From NCBI RefSeq assembly GCF_041200145.1, contig NZ_CP165734.1, forward strand, positions 2,976,001 to 3,040,000: DNA of 64,000 nt, given 5' to 3'. The notes under the pieces are model-generated. The model ran no database searches, had not been told where the DNA came from, and was given only the letters and a program-made list of their open reading frames with translations. The DNA comes from Bradyrhizobium sp. LLZ17 (GTDB lineage: Bacteria > Pseudomonadota > Alphaproteobacteria > Rhizobiales > Xanthobacteraceae). The number at the start of each line of letters is the position of its first letter. Positions within the stretch are counted from its first letter, which is position 1. A program made the position numbers and the translations under genes. Below, in pieces: positions 22,419-30,822 of the stretch.

Positions 22419-22549
22419 AACACAGGCCTCCTGCCTGACGGGGGTCGACGGCAAATGTCAATGGTTCCGCAGGTCTTGCCGCATCCGCGTCCAGTTTCTA
22501 TTGTCTTTCCGTCAGAATAGCCCTTCCGGGGCAAATATTGGAGACCGGC

Positions 22550-23556
22550 GTGGCCGTCATCGTACCTTTCGAAACTCCCGGCGCGTCGATCGAAGAGCTG
22601 GTTGCCCTTGTCGCTCCCGACATGGAGCGCGTCAACGCCACGATCCTGTCGCGGACCGGCTCCGAGGTGACCATGATCCCGGAGGTGGCCAACCACCTGA
22701 TCTCCTCCGGGGGCAAGCGGCTGCGTCCGATGCTGACGCTCGCCATGGCCAACCTCGCCGGCTACACCGGCGACGGCCATATCAAGCTCGCCGCCTCCGT
22801 CGAGTTCATGCACACCGCCACGCTCCTGCACGACGACGTCGTCGACGAGAGCGAGATGCGCCGCGGCAAACTGTCAGCGCGCATGCTCTGGGGCAACGAG
22901 GCGAGCGTGCTGGTCGGCGACTTCCTGCTGGGGCAGGCCTTCCGCATGATGGTCGAAGTCGGCTCGCTGCGCGCGCTCGACATCCTCTCGGCGGCGGCCG
23001 CCACCATCGCCGAGGGCGAGGTGATGCAGCTTGCGGCTGCCAAGAACACCGCGACCACCGAGGACGAATATCTCGCGGTGATCCGCGGGAAGACCGCCGA
23101 GCTGTTCGCTGCCGCCTGCGAGGTCGGGCCGGTGATCGCCAACCGCCCGAAGGCCGAGCAGACCGCCTGCCGCTCGGTCGGGATGAATCTCGGCATCGCC
23201 TTCAGCTCGTCGACGACGTGCTCGACTATGGCGGCAAGAGCGCAAAACTCGGCAAGAACACCGGCGACGATTTTCGCGAGGGCAAGATCACGTTGCCCGT
23301 GGTGCTCGCCTTCCGCCGTGGCAATGACACCGAGCGCGCGTTCTGGATCCGGGCATTGGAGCGCGGCGAGATCGGCGACACCGACCTCGATCACGCCATC
23401 GGCCTGATGAACAAGCACCGCGCGCTCGAGGATCTGCTGAGCCGCGCCCAGCACTATGGCGCCATGGCGGTCGACGCGCTGGCGCTGTTCCCGTCCTCGC
23501 CGATGAAGAGCGCGCTGGAGCAGGTGGTGGCGTTCTGCCTGGCAAGGTCGCATTAG
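22550..23556 (+). CDS. Polyprenyl diphosphate synthase (ubiquinone side chain), frameshifted
   Basis: Trans-isoprenyl diphosphate synthase that builds the ubiquinone tail. GTG 22550 is preferred (GGAG 6 bp upstream; MAVIVPFETP). The first Asp-rich motif DDVVDE lies in the first frame. After MNLGIAF, at 23203, the frame must gain one base: reading TTCCAG instead of TTCAG gives FQLVDDVLDYGG, the second Asp-rich motif, and an open frame to 23556 ending FCLARSH. The whole then has normal length (~335 aa). The function should be essential, so a missing C in the sequence is likelier than a real pseudogene. Confidence 0.88.
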
Positions 23557-23657
23557 TTTTTTACGTCTTAGCGCTTGCCGCTAGCCACACATTCAGTGTC
23601 GTGCCGGCGAAGGCCGGGACGACATGGTTGAGGTAGCGCCACCACTGCATCAACAGC

Positions 23658-23735
23658 ATCATTGCGAGCGGAGCGAAGCAATCCAGGATCTTTGCCGCGG
23701 AGAGACTCTGGATTGCTTCGCTGCGCTCGCAATGA
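23658..23735. repeat. Intergenic palindromic repeat (CATTGCGAGCGAAGC family), copy 1
   Basis: Left arm CATTGCGAGCGGAGCGAAGC with AATCCAG; right arm CTGGATTGCTTCGCTGCGCTCGCAATG. One long hairpin. Other copies are at 27224 and 33451. The rest of the 23557-23838 gap shows only a GTCGTGCCGGCGAAGGCCGG hairpin and no gene. Confidence 0.85.
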
Positions 23736-23838
23736 CGGAGCAAGCTGCACGGGCACGCCCCTCCAACCTGCATTTCGCCTCGCAGAAACCTCCTTCGCAG
23801 TTCCGGCGCATTTGCACACGTCCGCAAGACCAACTCTA

Positions 23839-23861
23839 GTAACTTGCGTTTTGCAAGTCAC
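23839..23861. promoter_or_regulatory. Putative HxlR operator
   Basis: Inverted repeat GTAACTTGC-GTTTT-GCAAGTCAC: 9-bp arms with one mismatch, 19 bp before the HxlR start. The position and symmetry suit autoregulation. Confidence 0.55.
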
Positions 23862-23879
23862 TGACCTACCTTCTCCGCC

Positions 23880-24395
23880 ATGCAGCCTAAATCGCCCTCC
23901 ATCCTGGAATGCCCGGTCGGCCGTGCCGTGGAGACTGTGGGGGAGTGGTGGAGCATCCTGATCCTTCGGGATGCGTTCCAGGGCTCGACCCGGTTTGACG
24001 AGTTCGAGCGCAATCTGTCCATCGCGCCGAACATCCTGTCGCGACGTCTCGCCCATCTCACCAAGACCGGGATGTTCGTCCGCCGCCGCTATCATGAACG
24101 GCCGCCGCGTTACGAATATGTGCTGACGGACAAGGCGCGGGATTTCTTCCCGGTGATTGCCACGCTGCTCGCCTGGGGCAACAAGCATCTCGCGCCAAAG
24201 GGCGAAGCGATCCTGCTGGCGAACCGGGACGATCGTCGTCCGCTTGATCCCGTCGTGGTCAACGCCGCCGACATGCAACCGATCACGCTCGGCAATGCGG
24301 TGGTGATCGCAGGGCCCGGCGCGAGCCGCTTGATGCGGCGGCGGCTCACCTCGCTCAAGGCCATGAACCCGGCGGTCGCGCCGGCTGGAGACTGA
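23880..24395 (+). CDS. HxlR family transcriptional regulator
   Basis: 171 aa. The winged-helix HxlR core fills residues ~10-105: CPVGRAVETVGEWWSILILR, FDEFERNLSIAPNILSRRL, then the wing YHERPPRYEYVLTDKA. The N-terminal Cys11 is at the position used for redox or electrophile sensing in some HxlR proteins. A C-terminal extension of ~65 residues is specific. One base separates its stop from the fabF-type gene, so the two form a tight operon. A palindrome upstream suggests self-control. Confidence 0.9.
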   Translation: MQPKSPSILECPVGRAVETVGEWWSILILRDAFQGSTRFDEFERNLSIAPNILSRRLAHLTKTGMFVRRRYHERPPRYEYVLTDKARDFFPVIATLLAWGNKHLAPKGEAILLANRDDRRPLDPVVVNAADMQPITLGNAVVIAGPGASRLMRRRLTSLKAMNPAVAPAGD

Positions 24396-24396
24396 C

Positions 24397-25659
24397 ATGC
24401 GTCGTATCGTCGTGACGGGAATGGGCGCGGTATCGCCGCTCGCCTGCGGTGTCGAATTGTCCTGGCGCCGGCTGCTCGCCGGTCAAAGCGGGCTGCGACG
24501 CCTGCCCGACTGGTCGCAGGCGCTGCCGGCGCGCATTGCCGGCCTCGTGCCCGACAAGGCCGATGATGCGGACGGCGGCTTCGACCCGGCGCAGGCGGTC
24601 GCACCAAAAGACCAGCGCAAGATGGATCGCTTCATCCTGTTCGCGCTGCTCGCGACCGCAGAGGCCGTGGCACAGGCCAAATGGATGCCGCAGGACGCAA
24701 GCGCGCGGGAACGGACCGCGACCATCATCGGCTCCGGTGTCGGCGGCTTCCCGGCGATGGCGGAAGCCGTGCGCATCACCGAGCAGCGCGGCGCGCGCCG
24801 GCTGTCGCCGTTCACGATCCCCTCGTTCCTCGCTAATCTCGCCGCCGGCCACGTCTCGATCAAATACGGCTACAAGGGCGCGCTGGGCACGCCGGTCACG
24901 GCTTGTGCCGCCGGCGTCCAGGCGATCGGCGATGCCGCGCGCATGATCCGCGCCGGCGAAATCGACGTCGCGATCTGCGGCGGCGCGGAAGCCTGCATCG
25001 ACATCGTCAGTCTCGGCGGCTTTGCGGCGGCACGTGCGCTGTCGAGCGGATTCAACGACGAGCCCGCGCGCGCCTCGCGCCCGTTCGATCGCGACCGCGA
25101 CGGTTTTGTCATGGGCGAAGGCGCCGGCATTCTGGTGATCGAGGAGCTGGAACATGCGCTTGCGCGCGGCGCCAGCCCGATCGCCGAGATTGTCGGCTAC
25201 GGCACCACCGCGGATGCCTATCACATGACATCGGGTCCGCCGGATGGCGATGGCGCCCGCCGCGCCATGGAGATTGCGCTCCGGCAGGCGAACCTTGCGC
25301 CCGCCGAGGTGCAGCACCTGAATGCACATGCGACTTCGACGCCGGCCGGCGACGCGAGCGAGCTCGGCGCTATCGCCGCGCTGTTCGGCCGTGACCGCAG
25401 CATCGCGGTGAGTGCGACCAAATCGGCAACCGGCCATCTGCTCGGCGCCGCCGGAGGCCTCGAGGCAATCTTTACCGTCCTCGCTTTGCGCGACCAGATC
25501 GCTCCTCCGACGCTCAACCTTGAACACCCGGATCCGGGTGCCGAGGGCCTGGACATCGTCTCTGCTGCGGCCCGGCCGATGCCGATGCAGCACGCCATCT
25601 CGAACGGATTTGGCTTTGGCGGAGTGAATGCCAGCGTAATCTTTCGCCGGTTAGCCTGA
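24397..25659 (+). CDS. fabF: Beta-ketoacyl-ACP synthase II-type condensing enzyme
   Basis: 420 aa thiolase-fold synthase. It has the catalytic Cys in TACAAGVQAI, the first His in NAHATSTPAGD, the Lys/His pair in SATKSATGHLLGAAGG, and the C-terminal GFGFGGVNAS. These are the full KAS II residues, so it should be active. It is not in a fab cluster but directly behind an HxlR regulator, which implies an accessory, regulated role in making or remodelling acyl chains rather than housekeeping elongation. The substrate is unknown. Confidence 0.92.
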   Translation: MRRIVVTGMGAVSPLACGVELSWRRLLAGQSGLRRLPDWSQALPARIAGLVPDKADDADGGFDPAQAVAPKDQRKMDRFILFALLATAEAVAQAKWMPQDASARERTATIIGSGVGGFPAMAEAVRITEQRGARRLSPFTIPSFLANLAAGHVSIKYGYKGALGTPVTACAAGVQAIGDAARMIRAGEIDVAICGGAEACIDIVSLGGFAAARALSSGFNDEPARASRPFDRDRDGFVMGEGAGILVIEELEHALARGASPIAEIVGYGTTADAYHMTSGPPDGDGARRAMEIALRQANLAPAEVQHLNAHATSTPAGDASELGAIAALFGRDRSIAVSATKSATGHLLGAAGGLEAIFTVLALRDQIAPPTLNLEHPDPGAEGLDIVSAAARPMPMQHAISNGFGFGGVNASVIFRRLA

Positions 25660-25703
25660 ATGACGGGACTTGCAATCATGCCGGGCATCGCTACGACAAC
25701 AGG

Positions 25704-26336
25704 ATGATCGAAACCGATTTCTGGCTATTCCTGGCGGCCGCACTCGTCATCGCTGCCATCCCCGGTCCGGGCATTTTCTGCGTCGCGGCACGGACCTTGT
25801 CGGAAGGGCGGACAAGCGGATTTGCCTCGACCGCAGGCACGGCGCTCGGCGGGCTGGTTCACGTGGTGGCGGGCAGCGTCGGCATCTCCGCGATTATTCT
25901 CGCGAGCGCCGAACTGTTCACGGCCGTGAAGTTCGTGGGCGCGCTGTATCTGGTCTGGCTCGGCATCAAGACCTTCCGCAACGCCGGTCGCGCGCTGTCG
26001 CTCGAGAGCGAAGCCGTTGGCGACAAGCGCGCCTTCCGCGACGGCGTGCTGGTCGAAGCGCTGAACCCGAAGACCGCGGCGTTCTTCCTGGCGTTCATTC
26101 CGCAGTTTCTCGATCCGGCGGCAGCGAACCCCACGCTGCAATTCATCGTGCTCGGCGCGATCTCGGTGACGCTGAACACGTTCGCCGACGTCGTTGTGGT
26201 GCTGATGGCGTCGGCGACGCGCACCCAGCTGGTCGGAAGGCCGCACCTGATGCGGCGCCTCACGCAGGGCTCCGGCGTTTTCATCGCGGGCCTCGGCCTG
26301 TCGCTCGCTTTGGCGCGGCGGCCGGCAAATGGCTAA
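25704..26336 (+). CDS. LysE family translocator
   Basis: 210-aa inner-membrane exporter (RhtB/LysE family) for amino acids or analogues. The N-terminal family motif is visible as AAIPGPGIFCVAARTLSEGR. Hydrophobic segments occur about every 35 residues (five or six). The inner motif FRDGVLVEALNPKTAAFFLAFIPQF is typical. The following hydrolase frame begins inside its last codons. Confidence 0.9.
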   Translation: MIETDFWLFLAAALVIAAIPGPGIFCVAARTLSEGRTSGFASTAGTALGGLVHVVAGSVGISAIILASAELFTAVKFVGALYLVWLGIKTFRNAGRALSLESEAVGDKRAFRDGVLVEALNPKTAAFFLAFIPQFLDPAAANPTLQFIVLGAISVTLNTFADVVVVLMASATRTQLVGRPHLMRRLTQGSGVFIAGLGLSLALARRPANG

Positions 26337-27208
26337 CGCCCCGCAAAAGCCGCTTCTATGAGTCTCACGGCCTGCGGCTGCACTATGCCGATTGGGGCAA
26401 TGCGGGAGCGCCGGTCGCCATCCTGGTTCACGGCGGCCGCGATCATTGCCGGAGCTGGGATGTCATCGCCCGGTCGTTGCAGCCACATTTTCACGTGATC
26501 GCACCCGACCTGCGCGGCCACGGCGATTCCGACTGGACCAGAGGCGGCAGCTACGCGCTGACCGAGTATGTGTACGATCTCATCCAGCTCGTACGCCACA
26601 TCGCGGCGCCTCAAGTGACACTCATCGGCCATTCCATGGGCGGCATGGTGAGCCTGATTTTTTCTGGATCGTTCCCCGAGCAGGTCGCAAAGCTGGTCGT
26701 GCTCGACGGCGTGACCATGCTGCCGGACGCGCCCAGAGCGCCAACGCATGAACGCATCAGCAAATGGGTCGGCCAGTTGGACAAACTGCACGTCCGCACG
26801 CCGCGCCGCTATTCGACTCTCGAAGCTGCGGCCGCTCAGATGGTGCTTCACAACAAGCGACTGTCCCGCGACCTCGCGCTGCATCTTGCAACGCACGGCT
26901 CGCGACAGAACGAGGACGGCAGCTATAGCTGGAAGTTCGATCCCTACCAGCGCGCCTCCGCGCCGCATCGGCTCTGGCCTGACGATCACGTCGCGCTGTG
27001 GTCGCGCATCGCTTGCCCGACGCTGCTGCTCAATGCCGGCGAAAGCTTTCTCGCGGGACCCAAAGCGGCAGGCCTGGAACGCTATTTCCAGCAGGCGCAC
27101 ATCGAGACCATCGCTGGCGCCGGGCACTGGCTGCAGCATGACAAGCCGCAAGAGGTGCTGGATGAGATCCGGCGGTTTCTCGGGCTGGGCAAGGACGCTG
27201 CGGGCTAG
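26329..27208 (+). CDS. Alpha/beta hydrolase (start apparently frameshifted)
   Basis: About 290 aa. Catalytic features: oxyanion HGG at VHGGRDH, nucleophile elbow GHSMGG, and a late GAGHW histidine. The body reads in the frame of FYESHGLRLHYADWGN. That frame has no ATG, GTG or TTG between the LysE gene and the conserved N-terminus. ATG 26329, which overlaps the LysE stop (ATGGCTAA), begins MANAPQ and would join the body if the A-run at 26345-26348 had one base fewer or two more. Substrate unknown; co-transcription with the LysE gene is likely. Confidence 0.8.
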
Positions 27209-27223
27209 CTCGGCGACGTCCGC

Positions 27224-27260
27224 GTCATTGCGAGCGCAGCGCGCTGCGCTCGCAATGACG
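27224..27260. repeat. Short CATTGCGAGC hairpin, copy 2
   Basis: GTCATTGCGAGCGCAGC against GCTGCGCTCGCAATGAC, almost without a loop: a minimal form of the 23658 and 33451 repeats. It lies between two convergent genes. Confidence 0.8.
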
Positions 27261-27286
27261 AACAAATTTAGCTCAACGCGCGATCG

Positions 27287-27712
27287 CTAGGGTGCGACGG
27301 CGATATAGGGAATGCAACCGACCACCGCGACAAGCTGGATCGCATTGCTCAACATGCCGCCCCAGTGCAGCCGTCGCAACCGGCGCACTGCATCGGAATG
27401 GCCTGCATCTCTGTCCTGAAGCCGCGCATCCATCTGCCGCAGGAACCAGCGGCGCGACCAGGCTGCGAGAACCGCGATCAGGCAGATGCCGACGGCCAAA
27501 ATCGGGCGACCAGCCAGAGCAACGGCGATCGTCCCGACGGCACCGGCAACTGCCAATGCCAGGAAATAGCCGTTGAACATCCCGCGCAACAGCTCGGCGA
27601 CGGTCGGGACATCCAGCCTCACCAGCAGAAAGGCGGGAGCCGCCAGCAGGAGGTAAAACATCGGAAGCAGCAGGATGATGGTGGCGAACAGGGCGACATT
27701 GTCTGGCGTCAT
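27287..27712 (-). CDS. Hypothetical membrane protein
   Basis: 141 aa with four hydrophobic segments: residues ~7-30 (LFATIILLLPMFYLLLAAPA), ~48-64, ~68-86 and ~120-138. A basic loop between segments 3 and 4 (RRWFLRQMDARLQDRD) places it in the cytoplasm. I do not recognise the family. It lies 118 bp downstream of ispE on the same strand. Confidence 0.65.
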   Translation of the reverse strand: MTPDNVALFATIILLLPMFYLLLAAPAFLLVRLDVPTVAELLRGMFNGYFLALAVAGAVGTIAVALAGRPILAVGICLIAVLAAWSRRWFLRQMDARLQDRDAGHSDAVRRLRRLHWGGMLSNAIQLVAVVGCIPYIAVAP

Positions 27713-27830
27713 CCAAACACCCTTTCCTCTGCCCGCCGGCCAAGAAGCTTCTCGCGGCTGACGAGCAATATCGGCCGCACCCCATCACGAGCGCCATTGG
27801 GCTTTGGTCGGAGGCGATAGGCGGACGTGC

Positions 27831-28715
27831 CTAACTCAACGTCCCCGCATGCACCCACCACCCGGAGTGGTCCCGGCGAATCTTCTCGGCAGCGGCATGC
27901 GCATCGGTGGGCGCGCCGAAAATCGCAAAGCAGGTCGCACCCGAGCCGGACATGCGGGCGAGCTTGACACCGCGGGAGTCGCGCAGAGCTTCCAGCACAT
28001 CGCCGATCACCGGTTCGATGCGCAGCGCGGGCGCTTCGAGATCGTTCGGGACGGTTTCGAGAACGTCGACCCAGTCGGCAATGGAGGCGCCTTCCTCCGG
28101 CCAAGCGGGGGCCTCAAGGACGGAGGTGGCGCCGACCAGCAGGTCGCCATTGCGCAGGCCGAGCGCCTTGAACACGTCCTTGGTCGCGACCGGCACGCGC
28201 GGATTGACCATGACGCAGGGCATACTCGGCAGCGCCAGCGGCAATAGCTGCTCGCCGACCCCTGTCATGTCGCAGGCGCGCGAGAACAGACACACCGGCA
28301 CGTCGGCACCGGTCGCGAGCGCGACCCGCTGCAGGCGGGGATCATCGAGCGACAGATTGTTGAGACGCGCCAGCAACCGCAACGCCGCCGCCGCATCGGC
28401 TGAACCACCGCCGATGCCGGCTGCGACCGGCAGCACCTTGTCGAGCGCGAAGGCGCCCAATTTCAGGTTCGGCACCGCCTCTGCCAAAAGCTTGGCGGCC
28501 TTGAACACGAGATTGTCGGTGGTGTCGCCGCAGGCCGCCGCGAGCGGTCCCGTGGTGGTGAGCTTCAGCTCGCCACCCGGCTCCAGCGTGAGCCGGTCGG
28601 CGCAATCTGCGAACGCGACCACGCTTTCGAGATCATGATAGCCGTCGGCACGACGGCCGACGACGCGAAGGCTCAAATTGACCTTCGCGCGTCCCTCTTC
28701 CATCAACGCCGGCAT
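27831..28715 (-). CDS. ispE: 4-diphosphocytidyl-2-C-methyl-D-erythritol kinase
   Basis: GHMP-family kinase of the MEP isoprenoid pathway, phosphorylating CDP-ME at the 2-OH. 294 aa, normal size. Seen: AKVNLSLRVVGRRADGYHDL at the N-terminus, the phosphate-binding loop LPVAAGIGGGSADAAAAL, and the C-terminal MSGSGATCFA. It follows the TPR protein gene by 25 bp on the same strand. Confidence 0.96.
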   Translation of the reverse strand: MPALMEEGRAKVNLSLRVVGRRADGYHDLESVVAFADCADRLTLEPGGELKLTTTGPLAAACGDTTDNLVFKAAKLLAEAVPNLKLGAFALDKVLPVAAGIGGGSADAAAALRLLARLNNLSLDDPRLQRVALATGADVPVCLFSRACDMTGVGEQLLPLALPSMPCVMVNPRVPVATKDVFKALGLRNGDLLVGATSVLEAPAWPEEGASIADWVDVLETVPNDLEAPALRIEPVIGDVLEALRDSRGVKLARMSGSGATCFAIFGAPTDAHAAAEKIRRDHSGWWVHAGTLS

Positions 28716-28740
28716 TGGCGACCAACCCCCAAAAGCACCC

Positions 28741-30537
28741 TCAGCCGCCCTTGCCGTCGTCCTTCTTCTTCTCTGCCTGCGCGGCCGAAGAGTTTGGAGT
28801 GTCCTCCGTCAAACCATTGGAGATCTTGGCCTCGATCTTCGGCAGCTCGTCCGGCTCGGGCTTGAGGTCGCGGGCGTGCGCCCACTGGAATTTTGCTTCC
28901 AGCGTGCGGCCGACGCGCCAATAAGCGTCGCCGAGATGATCGTTGATGGTGGGATCCTCGGGCTTGAGGTCGATGGCGCGCTCGAGGTTCTTCACCGCCT
29001 CCTCGTAATTGCCGATGCGGTAATAGGCCCAGCCGAGGGAGTCGACGATGTAACCGTCGTCCGGACGCTGCTCGACGGCACGCTTGATCATCTTCATGCC
29101 TTCGTCGAGATTCACGCCCTGGTCGATCCAGGAATAGCCGAGATAGTTGAGGACATGCGGCTGGTCGGGCTGGAGCTCGAGCGCCTTCTTCATGTCGGCT
29201 TCGGCCTTGCCCCACTCTTTGGAGCGCTCCTCGCAAATGCCGCGATAATAGTACCAGACGCTGTTCGCCTTGTCGTTTCCGGCCGGCAGCACGTCGATCC
29301 CTTGCGAATAGGTCGCACCGCAGTCGCCGAACTTCTTGCGGCCGCGCTCGAGATTACCGAGCGCCATGATGGCTTCGAGATCCTTGGGGTCTTCGCTCAC
29401 GACGCTCTTGAGGATCTTGATCGCCTCGTCGGTGCGGTCGGCGGAATCCAGATCGACCGCGAGCTGGATCTGTGCGTTGCGCTTCAAGGGCGACGACGAC
29501 GGCACGCGCTCATAGACCTTGATCGCCATCTGCGGCCGCTTCACCGATTCGTAGAGGTCGGCGAGCGAGAGCAGCGCCAGCGGATGCGTGGGCTGGAGAT
29601 AGAGCGCGAGCTGGAGATAGACCAGCGCAAGATCCTCGCCCCCGCGGCGGGTCAGCGTGGCGCCGATGCCATAGAGCGCCTCGGCCGCGCCGGCCTGCGC
29701 GGAATCGACCAGCGGCGGCATCTTCTTGCCGGCCTTGGTCTCCCGCAGGCCTTCCAGGATCAGCGGATGGCGGGCGAGCTTTTTGTCGAAAGCCTCGTAG
29801 ACCGCGGTCGCGGAAGCCGCGTCCTTGTTGCGTGACAACCACCGGCCATAGGCCTCGGTGACGCGCAGCATGGAATCGTCGAGCTTGTAGGCGCGCTCGA
29901 AACGCGTACCTGCGTCCTTCTCCTTGCCGGAGAGCTCGAGGATCAGGCCGGCATGCAGATCCTTGAACAGCGGATACCATTCCGGTCCCGCCAGCTTGTC
30001 GATGCTGGCGACAGCGCCCTTGGCGTCGCCGGCGCCGTAAGCGGCCCAGCCGGACAATAGGGTCGCGACCAGATCGGTGATCGGGCCGCGAATCGACTGG
30101 TTGATGTTGCTCTGCGCGCTCGGATATTTCTTGAGCTTGAGGTCGTGCACGCCGACCACGAGGCGCGCGACGCGGTTGGTCTTGTCGATGGTCAGGATAC
30201 GCTCGGCGAGCTTGACCGCTTCATCGATATCGCCGTCCGCGACCGAGGAGATGAAGGCACGGTCGAGCAGCTCGTTGTTCTTGGGATCGCTGCGCAGCGC
30301 GGAGCGATAGAAGGCCGCGGCGGAGGCCGCATCGCGCTCGACGCTGGCGTGGCGCGCGGCGAGATAGCTGCCGGACGTGGTCAGCGCCTTCAGATCGTTT
30401 CGGGTCGGAAACTGCGCCGCCGTGTCGGCCGGATGATCCGGCGTCTGCGCCCGGACCCCGCCGGGGACCGTCGCGAGCGCTGTGCCCATGAGGGCGATGG
30501 CGGCAACAGTCCAGCGGTTAAAACGATTTGAAAACAT
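28741..30537 (-). CDS. TPR-repeat periplasmic protein
   Basis: 598 aa from ATG 30537, giving a signal peptide (WTVAAIALMGTALATVPGGVRA); the frame upstream of this ATG has no such feature. The rest is tandem tetratricopeptide repeats along nearly the whole length. The clearest are at the C-terminus: W-KAEADMKKALELQPDQPHV, LGYSWIDQG, WAYYRIGNYEEAVKNLERAI and HLGDAYWRVGR. It is probably an exported scaffold for protein complexes, perhaps in envelope biogenesis. The tail is Lys/Asp/Gly-rich. Same strand as and upstream of ispE. Confidence 0.85.
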   Translation of the reverse strand: MFSNRFNRWTVAAIALMGTALATVPGGVRAQTPDHPADTAAQFPTRNDLKALTTSGSYLAARHASVERDAASAAAFYRSALRSDPKNNELLDRAFISSVADGDIDEAVKLAERILTIDKTNRVARLVVGVHDLKLKKYPSAQSNINQSIRGPITDLVATLLSGWAAYGAGDAKGAVASIDKLAGPEWYPLFKDLHAGLILELSGKEKDAGTRFERAYKLDDSMLRVTEAYGRWLSRNKDAASATAVYEAFDKKLARHPLILEGLRETKAGKKMPPLVDSAQAGAAEALYGIGATLTRRGGEDLALVYLQLALYLQPTHPLALLSLADLYESVKRPQMAIKVYERVPSSSPLKRNAQIQLAVDLDSADRTDEAIKILKSVVSEDPKDLEAIMALGNLERGRKKFGDCGATYSQGIDVLPAGNDKANSVWYYYRGICEERSKEWGKAEADMKKALELQPDQPHVLNYLGYSWIDQGVNLDEGMKMIKRAVEQRPDDGYIVDSLGWAYYRIGNYEEAVKNLERAIDLKPEDPTINDHLGDAYWRVGRTLEAKFQWAHARDLKPEPDELPKIEAKISNGLTEDTPNSSAAQAEKKKDDGKGG

Positions 30538-30822
30538 CAGGGCTCGCCTTGAGTTGGTAGTGCCTGGGTTTGGAGCAGAAGGCCGTCTCGCATGCGAACG
30601 CGGCCGGCGACATCGGGACCCGGAACCGTCAGGGCCGGACAATGCCGCTTTTGGCGCCTCACCGCAAGGATTCGGACCGTGCGGTCCCCTCCGCGCGCCC
30701 CGAACCGGCCTGAGGTGCCCCAAGACGCTGCTAGTATGGCCTTATCGTGGCCGCAGCCGCCGGCTACGCCCCGGTTCCCACGCGAACGTGCGCTCCGTCA
30801 CCTTTCGCGACTTGGTGCGCCG

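Noticed and set aside
25670..26328. N-terminal extension of the hydrolase through lysE
   Set aside because: It lies entirely in the wrong frame of the LysE gene and is Arg/Gly-rich noise.
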